NCBI RefSeq assembly: GCF_918797505.1
Contig: NC_092793.1
Span: forward strand, 82,891,912 to 82,955,911
Source of the DNA: Bemisia tabaci
Taxonomy: Eukaryota > Arthropoda > Insecta > Hemiptera > Aleyrodidae
Length of the DNA: 64,000 bases
Direction of reading: 5' to 3'
Position numbers and translations under genes: made by a program. Below are positions 22,898-35,807 of the stretch, piece after piece. Numbering within the stretch: position 1 is the first letter of the stretch; each line of letters starts with the position of its first letter. Under the pieces are notes generated by a model that was given only the letters and a program-made list of their open reading frames with translations, was not told the DNA's origin and did not search any database.

Positions 22898-24828
22898 AAA
22901 GAGGTGTGTGAAAAAATGGCCAAAAATGCCTCAAGGCATTTTCGAATTTTGATCACTTGGGGTGATACAGTAGCTTCCGAGACGCCCAAAACCGGTCGCC
23001 GTTTTGCTCAGAAGCGCCGGGTTGCGACGTTGCCATTTTTTAAAGTGGAAACCTTTAAAAATTCATATCTCCGCCGCATCTCAACCGATTTCAATGAACT
23101 TTTTTTTAAAAATGTTTCTCTTAAATAGAGCTTTTTAGCGATGTATAGTTTTTTGGGGTTTACTTGGCTTTAAGTGGCACTTACGCGGTTTTAGCAGTTT
23201 TTGATAGACACAAAAATTTAGTTTTTATTTTACCACGATCGTGGAATCGACGGAATCTAAACAAAAACCAATCTAAATGAAAGTTCAGATTCTCACCTTT
23301 CTAACGAGCACAAGATCATACCGGGGAAACGTTTAGTTTCCGAGATATGACCGCTCAAAGTTGGTCACATGCGCTTTTGCGCAATGTGAATGCGTCTTAT
23401 CCCTGAGTCATTCGCGAACTAGGGGTCCCTTATGTTCAATTTACGTTGAAATAATTACACAGAGCAGTAAGGTGTACAACACGAGCCGTATTTTCACCTT
23501 CGGCTGCCGATGTGCGACGTTGCCATTTTTCTGAAGTGAAAACTCTTAAAAATGCATAACTCTGCTGCATTTCAACCGATTTCAATGAACTTTTTTTTTA
23601 AAATCCCCTTAAATAGAGCTATCTAATGGCATTTAGGTGTCTGGATTTTATTTACCTTGGGGAGGCACTTAGGTCGTTTATATGGTTCTTTCAAGAGATT
23701 TTTCATACAAAAAATAGTGTTGCTATTTTCTTTTCTTTTTTTCCCGCAGGTTGTGGGAGGGTTTGAAATGGCAAAATTTAATTGAAAGAAATTTTAAAAA
23801 AGGGATTCTTTTAATCACTATTCTTACGTGTACAAAAACTGAAGGCGACGCTCTCATTGTACAAGAGAAGGTGGTGTTGCTAATTTACCAAGGTTTTTGC
23901 ATTATACTTTAAGCGATGGTGACCTTCCGATCTAGTTTGAATGTTAAAAAAAATCGGAATAAATACAGACCCCCTTCCGAAAAAAAAGAAAAAAAAGAAA
24001 GAAAAAAATAGCAATACATTTTTTGTATGAAAATCTCTGGAAAGAACCATATAAACGACCTAAGTACCTCCCCAAGGTAAATAAAATCCAGACACCTAAA
24101 TGCCATTAGATAGCTCTATTTAAGGGGATTTTAAAAAAAAAGTTCATTGAAATCGGTTGAAATGCAGCAGAGTTATGCATTTTTAAGAGTTTTCACTTCA
24201 GAAAAATGGCAACGTCGCACATCGGCAGCCGAAGGTGAAAATACGGCTCGTGTTGTACACCTTACTGCTCTGTGTAATTATTTCAACGTAAATTGAACAT
24301 AAGGGACCCCTAGTTCGCGAATGACTCAGGGATAAGACGCATTCACATTGCGCAAAAGCGCATGTGACCAACTTTGAGCGGTCATATCTCGGAAACTAAA
24401 CGTTTCCCCGGTATGATCTTGTGCTCGTTAGAAAGGTGAGAATCTGAACTTTCATTTAGATTGGTTGTTTAGATTCCGTCGATTCCACGATCGTGGTAAA
24501 ATAAAAACTAAATTTTTGTGTCTATCAAAAACTGCTAAAACCGCGTAAGTGCCACTTAAAGCCAAGTAAACCCCAAAAAACTAACATCGCTAAAAAGCTC
24601 TATTTAAGAGAAACATTTTAAAAAAAGTTCATTGAAATCGGTTGAGATGCGGCGGAGTTATGAATTTTTAGAGGTTTCCACTTTAAAAAATGGCAACGTC
24701 GCAACCCGGCGCTTCTAAGCAAAACGGCGACCGGTTTTGGGCGTCTCGGAAGCTACTGTATCACCCCAAGTGATCAAAATTCGAAAATGCCTTGAGGCAT
24801 TTTTGGCCATTTTTTCACACACCTCTTT
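22898..24828. mobile_element. 1.93-kb foldback element
   Basis: Ends AAAGAGGTGTGTGAAAAAAT and its complement. The arms extend about 0.85 kb, from 22898 to about 23740 and from about 24000 to 24828. Both contain a CAACGTCGCA-type segment repeated twice per arm with small differences. The loop at about 23740-24000 has no gene. No transposase. Confidence 0.88.
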
Positions 24829-25811
24829 AATTATTTTTTCAGCGCATGTCCCTCAATGTCGAGGATGATCCTTAAATTCATGAAAAAATGAAGTCCCAGC
24901 GCTGTGAGAAAGGGTTCTTGAGTTCTAACGTTAGTGATCAACTCCCTGTCATTGAATACGATCACTGCACGATTGCACGATTCCGCCTGGCCGCCGCAGC
25001 GTTGCGCCACCTCTGATACTGGATAGTGGCCTGGCCGCAGAAAACTCCAGAATTTTCCGAAACATTAAGGAATAGACACAAACAGCCGGCGATTTTTTGC
25101 CACAAAACGTAAACATGGCCACTGAGTCACATCAGCAGGGCGCATAGGCGGCCATAGGAGTTGTCTGCGGAGTTGACTTCCCGCCTCTGGCATTTTGTGG
25201 AACCCGGAGATGGAACCGCGGCTTGACGTAGAGGAGAGTCGTGGACTCGTGTGCGAGGAATTCGGATTGCGCGCGTGCTTCGTCCGGGCCGCGGAAACGA
25301 AAAAAAATTGCCCGAGACTCAGAAAAGGCTCGCATTGAGGAGACATGAGAGGAATAACTAACGAGATCAGGTCTCTCACCCCCATCCCTCCGCTGGGAGT
25401 TGAGGAGGAACAATAGGAATGCGCTTCAAAAGCTAAAATACCTGTGTCCAGTGTTACAGCTAGTTGTCAAATCTTCCCTAAGTAGGTATGGGACGCTGTG
25501 TATACGAAAACCTATCTTTAGGGGGAAGAAGGGATTCCTCTCAAGGGAGAGTGATTTTCGTTGGTAGAGAAACAAATTTCCGAGGGGCGGCGAAACTTTT
25601 TTCAGGGGTGGAGAAAATTTTTAGGGGTGGAGAAACTTTTGTAGGCGTGGAGAAACTTACTTAGAGGTGGAGTAACCTTTTTTAGGGGTAGAGAACGAAT
25701 TTCAGTGAGGCGTGGAAAGTCTGTGCTCCACTCTCCCGATAAAAATTTTCCCGTCCCTGATCGTGAGTATATCGAATATTTGGTGGAGAAATGAAAAAAG
25801 GTAAGAAATCC
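24829..25811. other. Non-coding stretch with a short tandem array
   Basis: No gene is recognised. Positions 25060-25410 are GC-richer and open in two minus frames (93 and 106 codons) that resemble nothing known. The array at 25582-25697 is listed separately. Confidence 0.4.
25582..25697. repeat. About five copies of a 25-27-bp unit
   Basis: The unit GGGGTGGAGAAACTTTTTTT recurs with variation from 25582 to 25697. Confidence 0.75.
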
Positions 25812-25928
25812 CTCCCTCCGCCACACGTTCGATATCGCGACTGCTTGGTGCAAAGAAGGATCTTGCCGCAGGAGAACTGCTTTCGATTTATCAACTGAGT
25901 GGGGTGGATAAACATTTCTAGGTGTAGA

Positions 25929-26380
25929 TAGAGTCCCTTTATACCCAGAGTTACGACATCTCAATACTGGTCGGGCTTGGTTGGGGTCAGAGACAACTGG
26001 AAGTGGCCTGAAAAAAAATCCAATTTTGATTGGTTCTCGCTCATGGAGTCACAAAAGAGTGCACCAAGAGGCGGTGGCTCGAATGTGAACAAAAATAATG
26101 AAAATATAACCTAATTGTGATTTATCAAGAGTGAATCATTCATCGCACCTAAATGAAAGTAGATTAAGAAATTATCCACAATCAATCTCATTTTATTTTA
26201 TTGCAATTTCTTTGGTTAGGTTTTGATCAGTTTTGTTGATGTTGTTGTTTTTGGATGATAGACATCGCAGGACTCCTTATCCTATCGTTCATTTGGGTGC
26301 ACACTTTTGTGACACTATGGCCAGCCAAGGCCAGCCGATAATCGAGATGTCTTAACTCTGGGTTTATTAAAGGGACTCTA
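25929..26380. mobile_element. 452-bp hAT-like MITE with perfect 8-bp target duplication
   Basis: TAGAGTCCCTTTATACCCAG and the related reversed end, flanked by GGTGTAGA at 25921-25928 and 26381-26388. The unoccupied GGTGTAGA site (as TCTACACC) is seen at 28345-28352 in the opposite palindrome arm. It is related to the longer element at 54231-55254. Confidence 0.93.
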
Positions 26381-26535
26381 GGTGTAGAACCGTTTTCGCA
26401 TGACGAGGAGCCGATTCGGAAGCCTCTATGTCTGCGATGACTGTTAAGCTCTCAATCGCTGAAGGGGAAAAATTACACTGTAGCAAAATACAATTGCCAA
26501 TGAGCCTCTAAACAGGGTAAGAACTGGAGGCTCTA

Positions 26536-27021
26536 AGGGGCCGTTCAATTATTACGTAAGTCACTTGGGGGGGGGGGGGGGGGGGGGGGTAAGCCGAGTC
26601 TTACGTAAGCTTTCCACTGTAAAAAAAGGCTATGTGTTTAAAAAATGAAAAAATGAACGAAAAGAAACTTTATCGGCGTTGTGAGCTGTGAAACCCGATT
26701 TTCTTGAAAAAACACCCCTAAAAGTCCCCGAAAGTCCCCAATTTTGATTTATTATAACTGGTAAACTCCTTGACAATTATTTTTTTTATTTTATCAAATT
26801 CTTCTTTTTTTGCCGATTTTCAAAAAAATACCTTTACAAAAGCCTTAAATTTATTCCAGCTTTTATACTTTCTCCATTTTTTTCTGATAAAATGGGGGGG
26901 GGGGTCCCAGCTAATCTTACGTAATTCAAAAGGGGGGTCAGAGATTTCTTACGGGTGCCATACAAGGGGGAGGAGGGTCCAAAAGTTGGCGAAAATTCCT
27001 TACGTAATACTTGAACAGCCT
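26536..27021. mobile_element. About 486-bp MITE of the GGGGCCGTTCAA...TTACGTAA type
   Basis: The left end, GGGGCCGTTCAATTATTACG, matches the reversed right end, GGCTGTTCAAGTATTACG. The interior has poly-G/C tracts at 26570-26590 and 26894-26904 and short low-complexity frames. MITEs with these ends are common in arthropod genomes. Confidence 0.75.
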
Positions 27022-27041
27022 ATCACAATCTCCATCAGAAT

Positions 27042-27840
27042 TTTGCTTAGAATTCAATGGTAATATCGGGAATTCATTAAGTCAATTCATAAGCGAGACA
27101 TTTGCGTAAATAGAAGGCGCATTGTAAAAAATCCCACTAGCTATTTTATACAAATTCTAATGACATTACATCCGCAGCGTAGCGCGCTTGGCGGCTGCCG
27201 ATTGAGCATCGGCCATCGGAAACATCCAACGTTTGGTCCCGGGGTCGTAAACAAACGAAGGTTGATAACAGGAAGGATCCAAGCAACTCGGAACCTTTTC
27301 ATTTTCATTTATTTTAATCCATTTTCGACTTCAATACCTGATGCATTTGATAATAATTTTCTTCGTTTCTTACAACCTGGAGCCACAGTCTATTGGCTTA
27401 TTGTGATTTGCATTCTGCAAATCCGTTCCTGCAAGTCCAAATCCTGATCGACATTCTTATCTTTGACCATTCTCTTTTCATTTTCGCCTCATATCAATTG
27501 TTTTGCAGTTTCTGTAACTAAATTATGTGGTCTTGAATTAGAAATCGGACCCTTGATGATTCATTATCGCTATATCTTTAAACTGATTAATGATAAATGA
27601 CACCAGGATAATCATTTATTGATGAATCAGAGATCAAAGTAAGTAAATGTGAAGCTGCGCGAGCAGTAATTTGATCTGGCAAAAGTGATCGTCTAAATAA
27701 CCGCGCTACGCTGCGGATGTAATATCATTTGTATAAAATAGCCAGCGGAATTTTCCAAAATACGCGTTCTCTTTACGCAGATTTCTCGCTTATGAGTTGA
27801 CTTCATGAATTCCCGTCAATACCATTGAATTCTAAGCAAA
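27042..27840. mobile_element. About 0.8-kb foldback element
   Basis: TTTGCTTAGAATTCAATGGT and its complement bound arms of about 150 bp that run to the TGCGGATGTAAT block at about 27170 and 27715. The interior (27190-27700) shows no known protein. Confidence 0.75.
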
Positions 27841-27913
27841 CCGTGTTTGCCGTGTTCTTACCGTGTCTAGGGGTTTACTAGTAATTAAATTCCGCAACAG
27901 TGTAATTTTTCCC

Positions 27914-28247
27914 CAGAGATAAGAGACCCTCCACTAGTATCTTGGCCATGGTGGAAGCTTTTACTTTTGGGACTCCAGCATTCTAACGTTGACTTACCTA
28001 CATGAATGATGTTTAACAACGTGTTGGCAGTTTCGTTTTGCAAATAAGCCGAAAATGGCCGAAGTTTGGGAAACTTGTTTGGATCATGACGTCACTCGAA
28101 GCTCATCATGTACCATGTAGGTATGTCAACGGCCGGAATTAGGGTGATGACTGCTCCCTTATAATTTTCCATAAGGAACTGTTGAATCCCCGAAAATAAA
28201 AGCTTCCACTTGTCGCCAAGAAGCCAGTGGAGGGTCTCTTGTCTCTG
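27914..28247. mobile_element. 334-bp hAT-like MITE with 8-bp target duplication
   Basis: Ends CAGAGATAAGAGACCCTCCA and a reversed CAGAGACAAGAGACCCTCCA, flanked by TTTTTCCC at 27906-27913 and 28248-28255. CAGAGA ends and an 8-bp duplication are hobo/hAT-like. The opposite palindrome arm (near 26465) has the unoccupied site. A partial relative lies at about 40565-40655. Confidence 0.88.
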
Positions 28248-28774
28248 TTTTTCCCCTCTAGCGGTTGAGAGCTCAACAGTCATCGCAGACATAGAGGCTT
28301 CCGAATCAGCCTACGGAATCGGCTCCTCGCCGCGCAAAAATGGCTCTACACCTAGAAATGTTTCCCCCACCCCACTCAATCGATATATCTAAAGCAGTTC
28401 TCCCGCGGGAAGATCCCTCTCCGCACCTTGCAGGCGCGATATGGAACGTGTGGCGGAGAGGAGGATGTTTTACTTTTAGTAAGACGTTTTACTTTTGGTA
28501 CAACATCCTCCTCACACGAATCATTTCAAACTAATTTCATGGGGGATTTCGTACTCCATTATATGTCAGTTCAAACGTCGTACGATTTTCCCGCGAAATG
28601 AGCTAATTCTCCATAACTTTATCTCAAAATTATTTTCGATAAGTTCCAAATTAGATCATCATTACGTTCCCAAGTATCCAAATTTCGGACAAAGTTTAAA
28701 AAAACAGATATTAAACGGTCAACTTTAATCACCTTAAATTTTGTTCTTTGAACTTTGCCCCAAATTTGGGCCCA

Positions 28775-29457
28775 TAGGCGTAGCTAGGCCATTTTGCTGG
28801 GGGGGGGCCTGGCCCCCCACCACCGGGGGGTCTGGGGGGTATTCCATACCCCCCAGGTCAGCGGGGGGTCCGGGGGGCCTCCCCCGGTAAATTTTTGAAA
28901 TTTTAACTCTATTTGAGCGCATCTCGAGGCACTTGTGGCGTTAATCTTCCTTCAATTTCTGCATAAAATTCACCCAGTTTTATGCATTTTAAGGTTAAAA
29001 TACTTTGAAATTGTTGCATTCAACAGGTTATTCCATTTATTTTCTCACTTTTAACCACTCATTTGTGTGAAAATTGCGAAATAAATGTTTAGTGAATGCC
29101 AGAATCATTGTTCTGTAATAGGAAAAGCCCATGCAAAGTAAAATATAATATAATGAGCAAGACGTAACTATGAACGAATGAGCATTTGTCATGTACCAAA
29201 AAATAAAGATATGAATTATGAATTAGAAAAAATTCGATTGCATCCAGATTTTTTAGAGCAATTCAACTGAATAATGAACAGAGAAGAAAAAACTAACCGT
29301 TCGAGCGCGAGATTTTAAGTAAAAACTATGTGCATTAAGAGTGATAAATTTCAATCAGTGCACCATCCAGAATTTCTGGGGGGGGCCAGATGATACTATT
29401 TCCAATTTTGGGGGGGGGGGGCAGGCCCCCCCTGGCCCCCCCTTCCTACGCCACTGT
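28775..29457. mobile_element. MITE of the TAGGCGTAGC...CTACGCCACTG type
   Basis: TAGGCGTAGCTAGGCC on the left and a reversed CAGTGGCGTAGGAAGG on the right, each followed internally by poly-G/C blocks. This end type is widespread in arthropod genomes. The interior is AT-rich without a gene. Confidence 0.65.
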
Positions 29458-32400
29458 ATTGGGCCCGAATTCATGACTCTCCAAAGTAAATTTTTGTGGC
29501 CTTTCAGGGCAATATACTTCTCTTTTACTTTAAATTGTGCTTTTGTAGCTTCTCTCCCCACTTCCTTCTTCGTTTCATAATATTTTTTTCCAGAAAATGT
29601 GAAATTTTTTACTTGCAAGCTTGTTCTTCGGGCCAAGCGCGTATTCAACGATCTACGTCATCTGGTGGGAATCACAGGGAAATGTAGTCACAATTTTTTG
29701 GTTTTGCTAGTAAACTCTCAAAGACTTGTTTTTTTGAACTGATCAAATTTCGTGGGAAGATATTAGCCAGAATAAGCGGTATACACTTTTGAACTTTCCT
29801 CGGAATTGCTTTTTTGGGAATACGCCCTTATCTCAAAGCACCCCTCAATTTTGCTTAAAATCTTTCAAGTGTTACAGGAAAGGGAAGGGGGTAGAGAAGA
29901 GACGAACTGATCAAATGTGTGTCATTTGTGATAAGCTTCATTTTGGAGTAGTTAGGTAGTAGTTAAGTAGTAGTTGAAGTAGTATACAGGGAGAGTACGG
30001 ACGTGGACGTGTCCAAATAGGTGGGGCCCAAAAGGGCAGTCAACCTATTAACACAAAAAATGTCACTGCATTCAAATAGCAAACCAAGGTGGCCATGAAC
30101 GTTCATAAATGAGCGTCCTTTTGCGAAAATGAGTAAATTTATGCCAAAACAAAGTCAAATACGTGCTTTATAAACGATGCGACGAGTCGCAACAATAGGT
30201 CAGTTGCACGCAAGAGATACAGCCTAATAAATATACGCTTTTAAGGTAAAATCGCACGAAAATAACGTTGGGGACGTCGAAGAAGTCTGAAATTCATTCC
30301 TTAGTGCGCAATCTACGTAGTTTACAACACGCTTTTTCAAGTCTCCCATGTCTGCAGGCAGTTTTTCTCACTCACCGCCGCCACACCGTGGTATTTTGCA
30401 TTCAGTCATTTCATATCTTTACAAAAATTACAGGGACATTTTTTATGTATCATTTTTTGTGTTTCATGAGTGCAGAATTGCCATCACATTTTCCTCGTTC
30501 GTCGATAAGTTTAGCAGCCTAGTAAACGATATATCTGTTAATTTCTGTCTTCAATATCATCTCTGGTACCTCTCAGTTAACATCATTTTACTGCATGGAG
30601 TCGCTGCGCGGCGCCAGGCGCTCGCGCGCTTCCCTCCTCTGGGCGGCTAGTGTCCGGCGCATGGCCGGGTGGTATTTAACAAAAAAACCTGGTCAAAACC
30701 TCAATTTTGAATTTTATTTATTTTTTTTTGTGTGTGGAAAACTAACGTAATATTCGGAATCTACACTGTTGTTTACCTTATTAAACAAGTATGCACTATT
30801 TTTCCAGTGGCTTAATCTCCCGCGAAGAGACCACCAAATTACCTATTTCACAGCGATTATTTTGATATGTTTCGGAGCGCTACTCATTGATCAGTTTAAT
30901 TCGACTGTGCGATAGTATGCGGTCAGCGATATGAAACACATTGGTAGGAGTACATTCTACACAACTAACCACAGTATTTCTGAAATTTCCCTTTTTTAGT
31001 GATTTTCACAGGGCGTTGAAAAGTGATGTAAAAGCACACGGTTTTTTCGAAATTCAGAGGCCCATTTCTTTTTGGCCTCAATTTGTCCTCAAGCGGTTTA
31101 AGGCGGAATTTTATAGTCCAAAGTGGGTGTTTTTAGGACCCAGGGGTGACAAACTGCGGAAAACTGAGGAAATTGAAATTTTTGACCTTAAAGATTAACT
31201 TTTTAAGAGATTTTCAGAAACATGAATGAGTAAAATTTTGTCGATACGAACGACTGGAATGGTATTTTTCTCAGTTCTAACCCATGTAGTAACAAATTGG
31301 GTGGTACTTGATCACCACCCGTTTCTCTAGCCCCTACGCCCTCCGTTAGAGGCGGTAGGAAGAGCTACGTTAGAGTCACGCAAAAGTGTTTAATCCGTTA
31401 TGTACTGTAATATCATCGTGCATCATCTTGAAGTAGGTATAGACATATTTATGCCATATTTTATTTCGACAGACAAAAAGTCCATGCGGCCGTCGGATGG
31501 GGCTTCAAAGTGGCTCTCTGGCACCATGGAATTAGGCTGAAAGGCACGTTTGAGGCCTCATAGAAGTAACTTTACAATTTCGTTCAGTTGTCATGAAAAT
31601 CCTCTTGAGCGTTATATTCTTTTAGTAACAATGGGTCACTAAACCTTGTTTATTTTATTGAATATTCTGAAAGTACAATGTGAGTAGATAACGTGGTGAT
31701 TTTTCCGCATTTTTATGGAGCCGAAATCGCGGAGAAACCCGCTTTTGAAAAATCTAAAAACTGCAAGACATTTCAAACGCACCTGAATGGCGGGAAACTG
31801 ACGGTGTTGACGCACTGCGGTATTCATATCGCGATCTTCTCTCATTTTCCTCTGATGTTTGTTAAAATAAAACGTGTTTCAATATGGGATTGTCGCTCGT
31901 TTATTACAGCTATTTTACGCGGAAAGCCTGAAAAGCCAGGAGCAACTTGGCCTCTCCGCTCCGCATCCGAACCTTGCATACGAATGGCCTTTCAGTCGTC
32001 GCGTTGTCGTCCACTTGTCCTCTGTTCGATGCACATTCGGATTTTCGCTTTCCGCTCACTGAGACTCAGAATGCGTGCCGAGTAGTCGATTTGTTAATTC
32101 TGCCCCGCCGAGAGAGCGCTTGGTATGTTGTAGAAAAATAGCCTTTTACCCTACTTTGTTTTACTTTGAATTCTTACGCCGTACGTTTAAAGGAAGCATA
32201 TTATGCCAAAGCGATTTAAAACAAATTGAAATATGTAGTGTGAAAAACGTGGGTGAACCAGTGCCCAGTTCATGCAACGTCATGTAATTTTTTGTTTGAT
32301 AATATTGCGATTAATCGCCCTTCATAAAATCGCGATTTCAATGCAAATTCATGCGATGAAATCGCAATTTTTTGCAATTCTTCATCCGATACTATTACAA

Positions 32401-33159
32401 TAAATTGACGTTGTTGAAGTCGCGATACATTCTGCGATCAAATCGCAACTTATCGCGATCACTGCTACTTGGGTTTGTACCTTATCTACCGGTCCATTCA
32501 GTTACGACCCAGAGTTTCCACCTTTGAGTGGCATTCGGAGACCCCAGGTGAGGGAATGAATCGAATATTTGTGCAGCAGAAATTGATTAAAGCGATCAGG
32601 AAAATTCCGAGAGAATTTAGGAGAGACAACCGGTCATATTCGTGACAAACCTGTCATGGTTTGCTCGAAGATCAAGAAGCCTTGCGAGCGTTCTGTAAGG
32701 GATAAGGGTATGTTTCTCTACATATGTATAATGCTGTGTGACGTGGACAGAGACCTCCCCCTCAATCCCGAAAAGACATGATAATAGCACTGTAATAATA
32801 ATGATGATGATGATGGTCCGTGATCTCGAGTAAGTTGGCAACTCCGGGTGGTCTAATCACCTGGAAAGGGGTCGCGAGGTCACCTGGCATGAGCAGGCGC
32901 TGATGACTCGCGCTCATGGGAAGTTTATCTGTTGGTGCCTCAAAGCCTTGCTCTGCCCCTAGGAATCGGGACCCGTGACCGGGCAGTCAGACCCAGACCC
33001 GGCCGCTTTTCGGCGCTTAGATCCTGAGACCACGCATGGATCCTCTTTTCAGGAACCTGGAACCTCCAATCTTCAGTCTTCTTCTCTGTCTTCCTGCGAC
33101 TCATTACCCGCAGTGCGCTTAGCGCACGACTTTCATTATTACGCTTCTTCTAGTGTTAG
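29458..33159. other. Intronic stretch with no recognised gene
   Basis: Contains the truncated MITE at 29987-30205, a GC-rich patch at 30600-30665, and irregular 'AATCGCGAT'-type repeats at 32300-32460. Several open frames of 60-130 codons overlap in different frames with no family resemblance. I regard them as chance. Confidence 0.45.
29987..30205 (-). mobile_element. Truncated, inverted relative of the hAT-like MITE at 8961-11529
   Basis: The segments GAGAGTACGGAC, GGGCCCAAAAGGGCAG, GAGCGTCCTTTTGCG and CGTGCTTTATAAACGA match, in order, the reversed copy C. The outer TAGAGTACC end is missing. Confidence 0.7.
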
Positions 33160-33167
33160 GTGTTCAC

Positions 33168-34762
33168 TAGAGTACCTTTATAGGGAGAGTATGGACAACT
33201 CGATTTATGTAGCTCTTAGGGCCCAAAAGAACGACAACGTGAAAAACGAAAATCACCAGAAAAGTGCCGCTGCCAACCTATGCATTTGGAAGATTACTCA
33301 ATATGGCCGTCAGCAGAGTACCGTTATAGCGGTGCCGGACAGGGAAGCTGTCAGCATCAGATTCCGGGTGCAGATACCGAAACGACGGTGGTTTCGCACA
33401 GCGGATGGCACAGGAGTTGGGGCGCTTCGCGGGAACATAGAATAATAATAACCAGCTGACTATTATCTGACTATTTATTATTCTATGGCGGGAATATGTG
33501 AACAATACCTCTATGAAGCGTGTGGCTCGCTTTCAGTTCCCGAAATCCCGACCCGTGTCAGGTGCCAGTCAATAGTCGCAAATACCTAGAGCTAATGTAA
33601 ATCGCTTGCAAATCAAAAATTTTTCGACTTAAACGAGAATCAAACAGACTCATTTTAAAGAGCGCAAAATTTCCTTTCAATCAGTATCAAAAAATTCGTA
33701 AAAAAAAAAAATTCCTGTGACCGAAAAATGGGTTTTAAAAAAACCGTGGCAAAAATTCTTACGATCTATGACCTTTTTTTTCTCATTTTCCCTTAAAACT
33801 GTCAATTTTAGGGAAAATGTCTAAGGACATTTTTGAAAGGCCATAAAATTTTCTATCAGATCGTTACACAAAATTTTAGAAAAAGTAATATCTGAGGACG
33901 AAATCATATGGATTTTAAAAACGGTCGCGGCAAAAATTCTTATGATGAGAAACCTTTTTTCTCATTTTTCTTTTAAACCGTCGACTTTTGAGGAAAATGT
34001 CACAGGGTCTTAAAAGAGGACGTAAAATTTACTATCAGTTCATTTCAGAAAAAATACAAAACCAAAAATTCTTGTAACCAAAAATGAGGCCTTTAAAGAA
34101 AGCCGCGGCAAAAATTCTTATGATGAGAGACCTTTTTTCTCATTTTTCTTTTAAACCGTTGACTTTAGAGGAAAATGTCAAAGTCCCGTTTTGAAAGGGC
34201 GTAAAATTTACTACTTTTTACTATACTAGACAATGATCCTTTTTAAAAGCTTATCTTCAGATCCTTTACTAAAATTGGTATTCGGTAAGATGCCAAAAGT
34301 GAAGTGACAGAGGTTCATTGCTGAATGCCGTGATCACTGAATCTTTGGGGTCCAACCATGCAGGGTCTTCGGAAAGATTTGGTTTGCATCGTACCTTTCC
34401 CCTCAGAAATGCAGCTGAAGACGATGAAAAGTAACTATAAACACGTGCTTACCCAATCGGCCCTTTTAGTATCACGTAACCAACATCAATCAAAGACATT
34501 ATGACTTCACTTTACACCACAAGAGCTGATAAGAATTATACAACCACCTTCCTTTACTTTTTCCCGCGGCAAAAGTTATTGTTTACGTCATCCGAGCGCC
34601 TTAACTCCTGTGCAATCCGCAGTCGCGCCACCACCATCGTTTCGAAATCTGCACCCGGAAACTGATGCTGACAGCTCCCGTGTCCGGCATCGCTACACGG
34701 TCTGATCAAGCCTAACCTTCAAATTGTCAAGTTGTCTATACTCTTCCTTTTTAGGTACTCTG
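33168..34762. mobile_element. 1.6-kb non-autonomous hAT-like element
   Basis: TAGAGTACCTTTATAGGGAG on the left and a reversed CAGAGTACCTAAAAAGGAAG on the right. A perfect 8-bp duplication GTGTTCAC lies at 33160-33167 and 34763-34770. Subterminal arms of about 250 bp pair (33168-33435 with about 34570-34762). The interior contains a threefold approximately 180-bp tandem repeat and no transposase. It is related in its first 100 bp to the MITEs at 8961-11529. Confidence 0.92.
33680..34215. repeat. Three tandem units of about 180 bp inside the hAT-like element
   Basis: The landmark GCAAAAATTCTTA occurs at 33749, 33930 and 34108 (spacings 181 and 178), each followed by ACCTTTTTT(T/C)TCATTTT and then GGAAAATGTC. 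The units are diverged from each other. Confidence 0.85.
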
Positions 34763-35807
34763 GTGTTCACTTATTACTTCACAAAACAACGTGTAATTTT
34801 AAAAGCCGGAAATTGAAAAAAAAAAATAGATAACAATCTTAATTTAACACGAACTTGTTCACTTCTCAGAATGTATCTAATTTATTCAAGAGCCGATAAC
34901 CTAATATAGTCCAGTCAATTTAGCTCTAAATCAGGGTCATCTGGGAAAATCTATATATAGGTTTTTTTGCGGAAACATGTTGCATTAGGCTACCAGAACA
35001 ACATATCAAAAGTTTACCGAAATCGGCTGTCCGCTAAGGCCGCCATCTTGAAAAAAGGGGGCGGGGGGCAAAATACGCCGCCGGCAACCGGTTTTTAGCT
35101 TATATCTTGAAAAATATCAATCCTACGGACAAATGTCAAGGAACTTTTTACAAAGATCAGAAAATTTCCTATTAAAAACACTATACATTTATCAAATTGC
35201 GACTTCTGGTTCGTGAGATATGGCGGTAGTTTCCTGCGACTAGGAAAGTCAAATCTTGCGAGAAATCGCGTTTTTTCAACAAAATCTGAATTTATCTTAA
35301 AAACGGCGAGTCTGAGGCAAAAAAGTGTTCTCACCGGAATGAAAGAGCATAAAATTTCCATGCTAAAAATGCTTACGAATTCACTAGGGGGTCCGCCCCC
35401 GGAGCGCTATGCGGTCCGAACCAACGGCCGCTACTACGCGGTGAGGCTCGGCTTGGCCGCGCCATGAATTGTTGCGGTCCAAGATGAAACAGCTTCACCT
35501 TTTTGGTAGATTTACCGCGATGGTAAGTTACATTATCCATTTAAATATCCATTTAAATATGTACTCATTTCCTTTCATCATGAACCTCCCCCCCCCCCTT
35601 ATGTAATTCTAGTTGTATTGTTAATACCTACCTGTCAACGGTCACGATTGAAGATAATGTTATAATGTTATGCTTTCTTCTTCAAATACAATTTATGTCA
35701 AACAACAAATCTTATTTTTTCAAAGTAACTAAAAGCAAATGAATGAATACAAAATATAGAAATAGGAATAAGACAAGCATTTCTTCGTTTATTACCTTAA
35801 GCGGTGG

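Larger units (their letters stand above)
25812..28470. repeat. 2.66-kb palindrome with independent insertions in each arm
   Basis: The left arm (25812-25928 plus 26381-26535) pairs with the right arm (27855-27913 plus 28248-28470). The left arm alone carries the MITE at 25929-26380. The right arm alone carries the MITE at 27914-28247. Each unoccupied site is preserved in the other arm. The loop holds two further elements (26536-27021, 27042-27840). Confidence 0.82.

Noticed and set aside
32975..33445. 156-codon open frame
   Set aside because: It crosses the 33168 boundary of a hAT-like element with a perfect target duplication, so its two halves come from unrelated DNA. It is not a gene.
35095..35467. 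84- and 88-codon frames repeated identically at 38344-38716
   Set aside because: They lie in the two TIRs of the same element on overlapping opposite strands and resemble no protein. Their identity reflects TIR identity.
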